Positions 1 through 11,715 of a stretch of 64,000 bases of DNA are shown in pieces. Both the position numbers and the translations under genes were made by a program. This stretch comes from Ryuthela nishihirai (Eukaryota > Arthropoda > Arachnida > Araneae > Heptathelidae). The stretch lies in contig JAWZYU010000010.1 in the NCBI GenBank assembly GCA_038380435.1, positions 40,768,135 to 40,832,134 on the forward strand, read 5' to 3'. Under the pieces are notes generated by a model. The model did not search any database, was not told where the DNA came from, and worked only from the letters and a program-made list of their open reading frames with translations. Within the stretch, counting starts at the first letter, position 1. Every line of letters starts with the position of its first letter.

Positions 1-1550
1 AATAAAATTACAGTCTTTCCTTTCCACATATTGAAGACTTTTCAAACATATTAAGAAAAACTTTGAATAAGTATGAAGTAGCATTACCAGTAAAAATAAT
101 ATAAAATCATTAATAATTAATGACAGAGATAAAAATTCCCTGACAGGAAGATTATATTTGATAGAAATAGAAAACCCATATAACTAAGTAGAAAATAAGA
201 ATAAATATGTAGGAAAAACTGACAAATGGCAGCACACTTAAAGAAACATGAATGATTTTAAAAAATTGGAGGGGGGGGGGGGGGGAATGCTCTAACACAA
301 ACTTTAATGCAGAGTAATTTAACTTTATGTATTACAACCTAGAATAATTGCTTCCCCTTCTACAAAATCTCGATTAAATTATATGGAAAACTTCATAATA
401 TATTTTAATCAAAACACATTGTGTAGCACATATAGTAAACCAGTACTGTCAGATGGAAATTATTTTTGGATCACATAAACTATGGTTATTGAATGGCTGC
501 TACAGGGACAACCCTTTAAAGACCTGTGTTAACACGCAAGTAGTGCGTGGTCTGAAGATGTCAAAATGAGGAAATGCATGTTGCATTGGGTCTTTCCTTT
601 TATGTCTTTTTTTTTAGACTTCAATACTTTTTAACAATTGGATATAATGGAAAAGAGCAGCAGTTCAGTGGACAATCTTTATGCTACTAAAGTAGCTAAT
701 ATTATTTAGAATAAGAGGTTAGATGAAAACATCATCTAGTAACCAACTCAACATCTAGTCCAATCACCAGTAAATAATATCAAGTAAAAAATAGTCGGAC
801 TGACTTCTCGTCAAGAACTATGGTCAATATCTTTAACACTTCCCCACCAATGTTAACAGTGGGAGGCTCCAGTATTGTTAACATCAAGGCAGCATCAAAA
901 AAGTGTGAAGACCTGTGTTGAAAAGCTTCAAATCTTCAACCAGAGTCTTGACTAAGAGGGTCAGCAACCTTTGGATTATGGTAAAATTGGATTTATATTG
1001 GTAAAAATCTCTCTCATTTGAAACAGTTATAGCTTTACTGGTTGTATTCATTAAAGTTGTATTCATGTAAAAAATTTATATTGGCTAAGTAGATAACAAT
1101 ATGTCAACACCCTTATATTGTAATAAGGTTAAAGTTTGATAAATTAAGTAAATTTGGCCCACTAGACAACTTTATTCAATAAAAGTGATTGTGAAAAATC
1201 AATTTTTATTAGTATCATTTCACTGTGCTTATTTTAAATAATTTTAATTAACTGATATAAATTCATCATAAATGGGATTCTTGTTCCTAAAAGGCAAAAA
1301 AATTACTGGATTATATGGTGCATGATACAGAAAGGTTGAGGGAAAAGTGTCTTTGAACAGGAAATTTGTTTCCTCAAAGAAATATTACTGAAATCATACT
1401 TTTATTGCCAGAAATTAAGCTTATTACAAATATCAATTGTTTTTGCATTTTAAATTCATTGAAACAGATTTTGTATTTGAAAAAAAAAATAGTAATTTGT
1501 TTCTGAACAATTTCACTTTAATCACAAAAGACAAAAAAAAATTGTGACAG
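1..1550. other. AT-rich intronic or upstream sequence, nothing recognised
   Basis: No coding exon, SINE or transposon terminus was recognised. It holds a 15-base G run at 271-285 and short A/T runs. It probably belongs to the intron upstream of the first visible TEX9 exon. Confidence 0.4.
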
Positions 1551-1552
1551 AC

Positions 1553-1728
1553 ATCCATAGTAAATACACAGATTACCTGTAGAAATAGACTTTGACAATT
1601 ATTCATCTGAAAATAAATTTTCGCTGATGTGGTTGGAATCGATTTCTGCTGCATCAGCGATAATATTTTCCAGATGAATAATTGTTGAAGTCTATTTCAA
1701 CAAGTAATCTGTGTATTTACTATGGATG
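1553..1728. repeat. Family C repeat: two 3' halves in inverted (head-to-head) orientation
   Basis: Bases 1553-1629 are the near reverse complement of 1652-1728, with the intervening 22 bases holding a remnant of the tRNA-like B box (GGAATCGATTTC). Each arm carries the family C 3' part (GCGATAAT, CAGATGAATAATTGTTGAAG, the small ACAGGTAATCTGTG motif and TTTACTATGGATG). The arms differ at several positions, so the structure is not brand new. Confidence 0.75.
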
Positions 1729-1734
1729 GATTTT

Positions 1735-1990
1735 TAATAATAACACTTAAGTGTGACTGACCTCCTCATTAACATCTAAATCATTAGCAACAATTGAAAA
1801 ATGGCGCAAGTTCCGCCACATCTCAATGAAAGATTTATAAGTCTTATTCTGGAAGATAATTGGCGTCTGATGCATTGTTTAACTGGTAGAGCACTCTGGC
1901 ATGTATCTAGAGAGTTGTGGGTTCGATTCCTGCCATGTCAGCAATAATTTTTTTCAGATGAATAATTGTGATAGACATGTTCTTATTTAA
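1735..1990 (+). repeat. Family C tRNA-like repeat, near-complete copy
   Basis: It begins with a palindromic ACACTTAAGTGT segment and CTCATTAACATCTAAATC, then GCGCAAGTTCCGCCACATCTC, then a tRNA-like core (TGGTAGAGCACTCTGGCATG and GGGTTCGATTCCTGCC), then CAATAATTTTTTTCAGATG. It directly follows the 3' half at 1652-1728, so the two form a head-to-tail junction. Confidence 0.75.
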
Positions 1991-2138
1991 ATTATATTCA
2001 TATTTGCTCAACCTGAGTTTTTCTTGCTTCTGATACAGGATGTATTTTTACCATGTGCTAAAGACTTTTATACTACAAATAATGAATGCTGTAAGAAACT
2101 AAAACTGAGTTTACTGTTTGGGTTTTGTCTTATGATAG

Positions 2139-2312
2139 GAAGAAATGGTCCTTTTGTTAGAAAAACGGCTGAAAGAAACAGAACAAGAAAGAAACAAACT
2201 TCAAAGAGAGAATTCAAATAAGCAACAACTTGTTGAAAAATATCAGCGCATTTCCGATGAAAATAAGTTACGGGCAGATAAGCTAGATAATCAGTGTACC
2301 TCTTTGAAGAAG
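2139..2312 (+). CDS. TEX9: TEX9-like protein, internal coding exon (first one in the window)
   Basis: This exon of 174 bp (58 codons, phase 0 at both ends) follows a pyrimidine-rich acceptor ending in ATGATAG and is followed by a consensus GTAAGT donor. It reads as charged coiled coil, starting EEMVLLLEKRLKETEQE and ending DNQCTSLKK. The QQLVEKYQRISDE part resembles the QSQVEKYKTLFEE stretch of vertebrate TEX9 as I remember it. The exon is assigned mainly because the three downstream exons are in phase with it and match the TEX9 C-terminus. TEX9 is a poorly characterised coiled-coil protein of ciliated animals; a cilium or centrosome role is suggested in the literature but cannot be read from this sequence. 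Upstream exons are not in the window: I saw no earlier in-frame coiled-coil exon between 1 and 2138. The ATG at 2145 is internal, not a start codon. Confidence 0.8.
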
Positions 2313-2717
2313 GTAAGTTGTCCATTTATAGATTCGGTAACTTTTATGATCAATTCTAAAAAAAATTATGAAAACCTAGGTACAGCTTGCCTAACACATT
2401 ATTTGTAGAGTTCAATGATAAAATTTTTGATTATTATGTAATTAAATTTCACTGTTACAAATATCTTAAAATGATATGAAAGTTCATATTGCAACAAGGT
2501 TGAGTCTCTTCAGGCTGTTCACATATATTAAAACAGAAAGTTGCTAGATTAAGTTTTGATCAGAATAATGAATGATCTGATTATATTCTTTATGATTGAG
2601 CTGCTACTTATGTTTTCACTAAGCCATGAAATTTCACCTCATGACAAACCACAAATGACAGTATGCAGCAGACACTCGCAACATGTCATTTGCAAAGGTT
2701 ATACAGTGTCTGAAAGT

Positions 2718-3115
2718 AAACCCACTCTAGTGGCCAAATTAGTTTTGAAGTGTTTTTCCAAAAATAAATATATTTAGAACCCCATCCTGAAGTAACAAAA
2801 CTATATCATGTCATATATCAAAAGAAAGAGCATTTAATTGTAATTAATAAAATGCGAAATTAAAAAAGCTACTTTTATGTTTTTCCATTTTAACCTCAGT
2901 AAAATTTGTTTTAAAAGCCATCTTTTAAAAATTATTTTTATTATTCTAATATAAATAATTTATAATATTTCTGTTATTGCTTAAAACATTATTTAGTTGT
3001 TGTTTTTAATTTTCCATTCATTCATGCAAATAATGGTATGCCTTGATTTTTGGCAATCAACAAACTTTTAAGACTACAGAAGTAGTGACACAAAAAATTT
3101 ATTTTACTTTAAATC
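2718..3115 (+). repeat. Dispersed AT-rich repeat F, copy 1
   Basis: It shares an ordered series of blocks with 28373-28822: GGCCAA followed by TTAGTTTTG, TTTAGAAC.CATCCTGAAGTAA, GCATTTAATTG.GATTAATAAAATG, TTATTCTAATATAAATAA, TCAT.ATGCAAAT and GATTTTTGGCAATC. The product, if any, is unknown and no long ORF survives. Shorter pieces with the same blocks occur near 6905-6970 (plus), 31650-31740 (minus) and 39780-39840. Confidence 0.6.
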
Positions 3116-3511
3116 TTCCAGTGCCATTGACGTTATACACCATTTTAAATTGCTGAAGATTGGGAGCATAGGTGATGATCAATGCTACCAATATAACAAA
3201 AGAAACTTCAATTATTTTAATAGAAATTCCATTTGAATAGTTTTTCATATACATCTTATTAAAATATATAATTCAGGCTTTGAAATATTCTTTGCCTGTT
3301 TTGTGCACATGTTGTTAAACTGTAATATGGAGAATCTCTTCCAGCAATCTGATTGCCATTCCTTAGTCACAATCCTCACTATCAATGTTTCTTTTCATTA
3401 AACTGTGTTGAAGCAATCCTTTGATTTCAGCACATACTTTGTAAGTTTGATCTTAACTATTGCCAACTCGTTTTTCATAAATTTTAAAATGCTCCCAAAA
3501 ATTAAACCAAA

Positions 3512-3802
3512 GCACAGAGAACATTTGGAAAGGGGATCCATTGGACAGCTGTTAGGAGCAGGCAGAAGCCTCATGTCAAGGCCATCCATTGCATTCTTGA
3601 ACATGTATAGGTTATGGCTCTCCTGTACACAGAGCCATGGCTTTCCAGTGAATCATGGCCACTTCAAACCTATCAATGTTCCCTTTCTTAATGAGGACAA
3701 GGTAGGGGTTAGCAGAGATAAATCTGAATGCTGGCATAGGTAGGACTTGAACCGAAACTACAGATTATGAGTCTGGCATGCTACTGATTGTTCCAATGCT
3801 GC
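3512..3802 (-). mobile_element. Family A SINE, decayed copy
   Basis: On the minus strand this reads a degenerate tRNA-like head, TTTATCTCTGC, an AAGGAACATTGAT block and the GGACAGCTGT / GGATCCCCT block of family A, with many substitutions. It is flanked by a C run at 3802-3813. Confidence 0.65.
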
Positions 3803-4404
3803 CCCCCCCCCCCTTGATTCCAGGAAGACATTACTTTGACTAATTGGATACACATACAGCTGCTTGAGTACCTTTATATCTTGGCTGTGTCCTGCCCTCT
3901 AGTAACATCTCTATTTGCCTAATTAGTGTTTTACTTTTAACTTTTCTTTTTATTTCCATAGATTTTTATATTATTATTGCTCTTTTATATCTCTTTGGCA
4001 AATTTTTCTGAAGTGGAAGTTTTGCAACTTGTTGCTGCATAAATGGTTTTTAAACCTTGCTTTAGGTCATCTGTTAATTTTCTTTATTATTTCTTGGTTT
4101 TTCTAGTCAAAAACTAGAATCTTTTATCATTTCCTGAGAATGAATAAGCAGAAAAATTATCTTTGGCTCAGAAAATTTTCTTGGACAAGTACAACTTATG
4201 GTTTGGAGTGAGACATTACAGTTTTGTCAAAGGGGGCTTTGGATCCCCTCTAATCTAATACACCAAAAGGATATAACTTGTGAAACTTTTATTTTAAAAG
4301 AATCATTAGTTCACAAGTTTCTCAAATGGCAAATATTGAAACCACCCACCCCTCAAGATCATGGCTTTGCCACTCTGAACTTACTGAAATTTTTTTAGCC
4401 TTGG

Positions 4405-5260
4405 TTCAGAGTTGCCAACTGCTCCGAATTTTAATTTAAAATCCTAAATCCTAATTGGTCATTGAGAATTTAAATTTTGGGTTTTTCAGTTTTGTCACCC
4501 CCCCCCCCTTTTTTTTTTTTTTAAAGAAAATCTGCTCCCAAATTGTAGGGGGGGGGGTTCCTGTTACAAAAGGAAATTGTAATAAAAGAGAATAATTGTT
4601 TTCACTTTAGATCTTTAATTCCATTATATATGCTTCTCTGTCCCAACTTCTTAATTTTCCTTACCTGGAGTACTCACTTTCACATTAATACCTTGAAAAT
4701 GAGATAGGACTTTAGTGACATTTCCAGACAAAACAGTAGGCAAAGGTAGCACTTAAATTCTTCACAGAGTTGAAGTCCACAAATCTATATCTAAAGGGGT
4801 GTATACAATTTTAGCCTTTTGTCCCCTCTCTGAACAGTTAAATGCAAATCAGATTACTTAGAATCCCTGTGCCTTGTCACTTCAGGGTGAGGGCAGTCAC
4901 ACTCACAGTTCAGATAGCTTCCCTGATTTGTGAGTCATGAGTGACATTGCAATGGGAATGAATCTCGTGCATGCCTATTGTTATTACACATTTACAGTTT
5001 ATGCAGTTTTTATTCAGTTTTAAGGCTTAAACATTCATGTTTGGATTATCCATTAAAATGCTTATTTGCAAATATATAGTCCTGTTGTTTTCATTAATAT
5101 CAACAAGTACACATACCATACACTTTGGTTATGGGTACTGTTAGCCACTTCTGGCAGTTGCATGAACTTTCTGAAAAATTCAGTGGAGAAAGGGATGCAA
5201 TGGCGTATGTTACTATTCCCTCTGTATTCTAATGTTAATTTTTGAAATACAGTGACATCA
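4405..5260 (+). repeat. Dispersed repeat G, copy 1
   Basis: It shares a long ordered series of blocks with 19075-20420: AAATCTGC.TCCAAATTGTA, AGAGAA.AATTGTTT, ACATTTCCAGACA, TTAAATTCTT.ACAGA, the GATTACTTA block, the TTCCCT.AT.T.TGAGTCATGA block and AATGTTAATTTTTG.AATAC. No coding capacity was seen. The copy contains C, T and G homopolymer runs at 4498-4560. Confidence 0.6.
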
Positions 5261-5587
5261 TTATAACGAAATAGAGTGGGTCACCAAAATATATTTGTTA
5301 TACTAAACTGCAATAAAAAAGTGCTATTATGGTTACATACTGCAAAATACACTGGTTTCCATAAATTAAAGAAAATGAGAAAAATCACGATAATTCGCCA
5401 AAAAATTGTGCAATCCTCACCAAACTTTTTCATGTAATCAGTAAAGTAATGCTGAGTGAACATATCGTATGCAAATTAGTCTAGGTTGTGTCAATTTGAG
5501 TAATCGGATAGTAGCATAAAAATGGTTATTTTGGAGTGAATCGCTATTTTGTGTTGTAAATGTAAATAAAGAATTTCGAAATAGCCA

Positions 5588-6010
5588 TTTTGTAGGAATG
5601 ACCTTAAGACATCATTTGCCAAATGAACTGCGATGGCCAGCTCGAAGCAGGCCAAAGTCAGTCAGACGTGGCATGATGGCTGAATGTGAGTCCTTCTGTT
5701 GTCCATAGACTGTGGAATCAATTTCTTAGCACAGATTCTGTGTCTCGGAGGTTTAACTGAGAAAGGCTAGAGTTACAACCACTGTACAAGACCGATATCT
5801 GTGATTAACAGCAACAAAAGAGCAGGACATCTACTCCTTCTCAGCTGCAATCCTCTCTTGCAGCAGCCACTGGGAGGGTTGTATCAGCTTCTAATTATGT
5901 GCGTAGAAGGCTTCATGAGGAGGTCTGTGCACTAGAAGGCCAGTAATTTGTATACCCCTCACATCACAGGAGAGAGTGTTGAATTGGGCATGCACTCATG
6001 TTAACTGGAC
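5588..6010 (+). pseudogene. Tc1-type transposase N-terminal fragment
   Basis: Translating in shifting frames gives the order typical of Tc1-family DNA-binding regions: NELRW, AVG-like and GQSQSDVA-like, NVSPSVVHRLWNQFL, STDSVSRRF, a TTVQDRYL..LTA stretch, and RRLHEEVCAL followed by ALMLTGQ, equivalent to the HVNWT region. Several frameshifts and stops interrupt it. No catalytic domain and no inverted ends were found. The family differs from the element at 21163. Confidence 0.75.
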
Positions 6011-8176
6011 AATATAATTCACATTTTTCAAATACTTAGTAGTTTTAATATATATATATCTTTGCATATCACTGAAATGATGAAATGGCAGAGCTGTTAA
6101 CAAGTTTTATAAATAATATGTATAGAATAGAAATTTGAAAAATTAGTGGTAGTTTTTAAGAGAAGTTCCACTGATAACAATAACCTACCCACTTTTCTGA
6201 GAGAGGTGTGGGAAATGCAACTTTTTAGATTTAAGAATCAAAAGACAAATACTTTTATGTTGTATAATTACTAATAAAATACTATTTGTAATTTTCTCAT
6301 CATCTACTAGTTCAAATTAAAACTTTTAAAGAATGAAACAGTAGGTAAAGGAAAAAAACTTCATTCTCTCTGAAAACAAGATTCTCATATGTGCCAGAGA
6401 TGATATGCTTCGTCTAGTTAACATTGTTTCCTGTGAGAAATTACTGTTTTTTTTTTTAATGTTGTTTCCCTTAACATCAAGTTTTAATTCTTTAAAGGTC
6501 AGGTTTTGTTTACGTCTCTAATTTTCTAACCTCACATGACATCTGCTGACATCTAAGGAAAGCTGAAGCTTCAGAAAGATCCTCAAGAGATCTTGAAAGC
6601 TACTAGCATTTACCACAAACAATATGATGCACAGAATTCATACAGGATATGTTAAACATCTGTCAAGAGCACCAATGTAGAGGCAAATAGTTGTTACTTG
6701 ACCTCAAAAGGTTTAAAGAACAAATTAAATATTTTAACTGGCTACCCACTGTACTACTGTATTCAAAATCATATAATTAAATATTTTACTTTAAATAAGA
6801 AAAAAAAATTTTTTCGTAATTTTATCTCTATGCTGTACTTTTGGGAAAGCTCCAGGCTTTTTATCAACTATGCTGAATCAAACAAATCAACTATAGAATT
6901 TTTTAACAAATAACCAATCAACAGAGATATATCATGTTATATACCAAATTAAACAGAATTAAATTTTGAATTTTCAAAAGTAAATAAACAAATATTTAAA
7001 TATATTAATTTTGATAAGACTTTTTCACAATAGTATGGCATAGTGAAAAAAGGCTTTTGGCAGGCCTGATGAATAAAAAACAATTAAATTGCATATTTAT
7101 GTGTAGTGTATTTTAGTATAGTATATTTAAAAACATGGGCCAGTGTTACACAAGTGCTTTGTGTAACACATTAACTTTGTGTAACTCTGTAACATATTTA
7201 ATGCTGAAATAAATCATACAAATAATTATAGAAATGTTGAAATAGGTTAAAGTGAGAACAAAAAGAGTTAAAAAAAGAATGAAATAGATAAATGTACTTT
7301 GTAATTGCTTCCAAAATCCTCTTATTTAAAAAAAAGTCTTTGGTTAATTTTTGTGATGATTTTTTAAAACTTTAAGAAAAATTTCATTGATAATAGTTCA
7401 AATCAAACTCATGAGCTAAAATCAGAGGGTTACTTCAACATGGTAAAATGAAGAGAGAGAAAAGGCAACATTGCCATATATCGCTTCTCTGGAATGTTAG
7501 TTAAAGCTCTGGAAGAAATTATATCGTATCTTAAAATCTGCCTGAAATGGAAAAGACAAATATTATTTTAAAAGCTTGAAATATCTACTTTTATAAGATA
7601 TATGTAAAAAAAAAGTTTCAAACAGGAATGAATTTTTTTTTATTGATATTTTATTTGCTATTCTAGTGACTCTGACCAGTGCTTATGCTCATGATCTGCT
7701 GAAATTTGATGTGCTACAATGCCGATGGTTTGGGAAATTTAAACCCTCAATCTTCTTGGCTAATGCACTATATAAATATTTTAAGAATATCTGCTTCAAA
7801 AAAAATAGAATAAAATTAAGAAGTAGAATTTTCTGACAATTTTTCACACTTAAAATTCTGAAATGTAAAGAATGAACCATATCACATTGATTCAAAAGAA
7901 ACATCTAGTACCAGAATTGTGCTCTAACTTAGTTCTAGCAGTGCTTTTGATAATTTCTTCCCCTGTCCAAAAAGCACACTACTTTTCAAATCATCCTACA
8001 TTCACTTAAAGGGCTTTATTAAATTGGTTAACTCGGCTTCAAGGAAATTAGAAATGTGTATCTTTGAACTATAACCCCCATAGGCTGTGAATTAATACTT
8101 GATTTTTCCTTCATATTAACTCACTTTGAAAAGTGTATTTGGTCACACCCTCATGTTGATGCATCCATAGGATACA
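6011..8176. other. AT-rich intron sequence
   Basis: It contains a short (TA)n run near 6049, a fragment of repeat F around 6905-6970 and long A/T runs. No exon or transposase remnant was recognised. Confidence 0.4.
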
Positions 8177-8214
8177 AATCATCATCATCATCATCATCCT
8201 CAAGCAGCCATGGG

Positions 8215-9871
8215 CTATGGAGATCCAACTAGACTGTGCAATTTAGTTCCCCAAGCATATCTGCCCTTAGCTGCATTTGCTGCATCTGACCACTGCACAT
8301 CAATTCTAACAAGGTCCTGTTTGACATTGTCTGCCCACCAAATCCTAGGTCTCCCCCTCTTTCTGAGGCCTTTATGCACACTGTTCATAACCCTATTCTC
8401 CAATCTATAATTATCTGTATGGGCAACATGGCCAAACCAACGGAGTCTCTCTCTGCACAATATGCTGCTTAAAGGAGGTTGCCGACTCCTTTGCCTAACC
8501 TCATCATTAGTTACAAAGTTGAATCACCTAATGCCCAAGATACTGCATAAGCGTCTCGTTTCTTGTTATCTTGTTTACAAAGTGTCCAAGTCTCACTACC
8601 ATAAATAACTGTAGAAAGAACCAAACTATTATACAGTCTAATTTTAGTCTTTAGGTGTATACGCCTATTTCTCCACAATCTCCATAGATTCTTAAAAGTC
8701 CCGGCAGCAATACCTATTCGTCTTTTAATCTCATGCCGCACATCACCAGTATCAGTTACATAGCTCCCAAGGTAATTAAACTGTGACACCTGCTAAAGAC
8801 TGCAACCATTCAGATTAACTGAATCACAGCCTGCCTGACTAATTTTCATCACTTTAGTTTACTCTCTGTTTATAACCAAACCTACTCTACTACCAGTCTC
8901 ATCAACAGCTCGAATGAAAGAGTTCATCCCATCAACATCATTTGCCAAAAGGGTTAAATCAGAAATTATTGTATCTCCAGTTCATTTAAGACCAAAATCT
9001 TTCCCTTGCAGTAAATTTCGCATAACATAATCAATAACCAAACTAAAGAGAAAAGGAGACAAAATGCACCCTTGTCAAACACCAGAAGTAATGCTAAACC
9101 AATTGCTACAAGCCTTACCAACTCTCACACATGACTCAGTGTTATTATAGAAAGCTTTCATTGCGTTAACTAACTTGTCTGGTATATCATATGATCTCAC
9201 AATCAACCACAAATTATGACAATCAACAGAGTCGAAAGCCTTTTTGAAATCAACAAAGCTGGCAACCAAAGGTTTCTGAAACTCTAAACATTTCTCAAGA
9301 ATCTGCCTAAGTGAAAATATGTGATCCACACATCCCTACCATTTCTGAATCCACATTGCTCATCATGCAATTGCCTGTCAACCAGATTCTTAATTCTATT
9401 AAGCAAAACCATGGAAAGAACTTTGCCTGGAACAGAGAGTAGGCTGATACCCCTATAATTATCACAAGAACTGTGATCACCATTTTTGAAAATAGGGATA
9501 ATAATAGCTCTGATAAAATCCTTAGGGACCATGACTTTATCATAAAAGATATTCAAAATTTCAGTCATCCAAATGGTAACCGAAACATTCCCAGCTCTAA
9601 GCATTTCCATAGTAATTTCATCTACCCCTGTGGATTTATGAGGTTTAAGTTTAGAAATAGCCAAAATAACTTCAAATTGTGTTATAGGGCCAACATTAAA
9701 GCTACCAATGCATCTATCATCATCGCAAACAATGGGAGTAGAACTAACCACATTGTTTAGAACATCACTGAAATGCTCAGCCCACCTAAACATGACAGAA
9801 TCCTCACCTTCTATAACCTTACCTTGTTTATCCTTCAATCTCTGTATACCTGTCCATTTTCTACCATGCAA
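8215..9871 (-). pseudogene. RTE reverse transcriptase and C-terminal region, broken
   Basis: Recognisable RT blocks in order: IIPIFKNGDHSSCDNYRGIS, LNRIKNLVDRQLHDEQCGFR, FVDFKKAFDSVDCHNLW and ITSGVRQGC. The region that should hold the FADD catalytic box reads IISDLTLLAN, so one Asp appears lost. Then FNYLGSYVTDTGDV and NSLVLSTVIYGSETW, and the C-terminal RLRWFGHVA ... KRGRPRIWW.DNV tail. Stops and frameshifts separate these parts. Confidence 0.85.
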
Positions 9872-10312
9872 AACATTAACTATCTGGTACAGCTCTCTGC
9901 TGTTGTACTGTTTGTTTCCTCAGCTTTGTCAGCCAAGCCAAAGATTCTTATCAGCAACTAACTGGTCCTTTACTCGTTTATTAAGCTCTCTGTAATCCTT
10001 TCTATCAGGACTAATAGGATATTGATTAAGGACATTCCTGAAGTTCTTTCTTTCTGAAATAAGCTCAAGTGCCTTATCACTCAAATAATTCTGCCTCCTC
10101 TGCTCCTTTTTTCATAAAAGAGTACTGTTAGTTTCCAAAAAAGCCTGTTTAAAATGGCCCCATTCTTCCTTAGCTTCAGTAGTAAGCAAACCATGACTGT
10201 CATAATAACTAAGTAACCTATCATGGTAAGCTTTAGCTATAACTAGGTCTTTAAGAGCTTCAATATTAAAGGTAAATTTTGTAACCTTAGCACAACACTT
10301 TTTAAGTTTAAG

Positions 10313-11030
10313 TTACAAGACACTTTTAACAAGGTAATGGTTAGATCCAATTTCAGCTCCCCTATATGCCCTGGTATTCCTAACAGAACTAGTCCATTTG
10401 CTGTTAATTAATATGTAATCTATCATATTCTTATGCAGCCCATCAGGTGAAACCCATGTGTATTTATGTATGTTGTGGTGTTTGTAATAAGTTTTAGCTA
10501 TTCTGAAACTATTGAGTTTACTTACCTGTAGGAGATGTTGCCCATTACCATTGCAGCTACCAATACCAAAAGGGCCTATCACACCTCCCTAAAGGTCAGA
10601 GTCAGTATCAACTTTGGCATTGAAGTCACGTAGAACAAGGGTAATATATCTCTTTTCTTGACAGAATTCAAAATATCCTGAAGTTGTCCGTAAAACTTAT
10701 CCTTCTCATCCTCATTGTCATCCTCAGTGGGGGCATAACAGCAGATAACATCAAGTCTTTAATGCTTGTCTGAAATTTTGCTGTAAGAAACCTTTCATTA
10801 ATGCACTCATATCCTAGAAGAGTATCACTAGCGTGTCTGCTGAGAAGCAGACCCACGCCTTGGTGATGCTTATTGTCGTCCCTCCCTGAAAAGAGAAATT
10901 TAAGATTATTTTTAAGAATCTGACCTTTATCTGTCCATCTGGTCTCTTGCAAGCCAAGAATATCTAAATTATAATGGTAGAATTCTTGTATGAGGACATC
11001 AAGAGAATAAGCTCTGTGCAGAGTCCTCAC
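10313..11030 (-). pseudogene. RTE endonuclease domain, broken
   Basis: It begins near NVRTLHRAYSLDVL and LDILGLQETRW (the conserved Gln-Glu-Thr-Arg), then GVGLLLSRHASD, then DFNAKV, GPFGIGSC.GNGQ, TWVSPDGLHKNMIDYILIN and GAEIGSNHYLV. The catalytic Asp-His pair normally read as SDH is SNH here. A frame change occurs between the two open parts (11030-10668 and 10582-10313), and a TAG interrupts just before GGVIGPFG. The enzyme would nick target DNA for target-primed reverse transcription; this copy cannot. Confidence 0.85.
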
Positions 11031-11715
11031 ATTCCAACTAACTATGGAGAGAAAATGGTTAGTGGGATGTTTAAAAAAATATGTTTATTGAGAGAGGGAA
11101 TGCTGACAATATTAAACAACCCCCTAATTGCAGGCATAGGGCAAAGACCCGTTCCCCCACTACTAAAGGCTGAAGCCATCTACACTGGAAGACTTCCTCC
11201 AATGTAGAATTTGACAATGCCAGTAGAAGCAAAGTGTTCCAGGTGCCTACAATGACCTCTGCTCAGGATTATCCACCAGCTGATAAAACATATCCTGTGA
11301 ATCTATTCACTTGGAGCTGTCAACCCACAAACAGAAAACACAGCAGAAGATTTTCCCTCCACAGAAGCCCACCAGTGCATCAAATTCAGGATCCATAATC
11401 AAGCTCAGAGCCTTATTCCAGTCCAGTAGGTTTATATGGTCAGCATCAGGACCCTGTGTGGTTGACCACTCCTCAGCAGAGTAGATAAAAAAATTTAACC
11501 TTTTGGTTCCAGATCAGTAGGCCACACTTATCTGGCAGTCCTCCCATTCTGTTCACTTCCACAAGAGAGCATCTCTTTTGAAAGGTACTAACGGCCTGCA
11601 CCACAAGAAGGCGGGGTCGAACATTAGGTGCTAGGCCTGGACAGTTCTATGCTTCATCACAGGGGATTGCTGCATAGTTCTCCTTCCAGTGATTACCTAG
11701 CTACCATTTACAGAC

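Larger units (their letters stand above)
8177..11715 (-). mobile_element. RTE-type non-LTR retrotransposon, near full length but dead
   Basis: On the minus strand the order is a GC-richer 5' part (about 11040-11715), an apurinic-type endonuclease (11030 to 10313), a linker, a reverse transcriptase (9871 to about 8960), an RT C-terminal region (8789 to 8215), and a 3' tail of GAT repeats at 8179-8197. Trinucleotide tails and the CDFNAKV ... TWVSPDG ... IDYILIN endonuclease style are RTE traits. The total length of about 3.5 kb fits. Open segments lie in at least three frames with stops between them, so no intact polyprotein remains. It sits antisense in the first TEX9 intron of the window. Confidence 0.85.

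Noticed and set aside
2024..2221. 65-codon ORF overlapping the first TEX9 exon
   Set aside because: It reads the exon in a different frame (NRTRKKQTSKREFK instead of the coiled coil) and crosses the splice acceptor.
8179..8197. (ATC)n microsatellite
   Set aside because: It is better explained as the 3' tail of the minus-strand RTE element.
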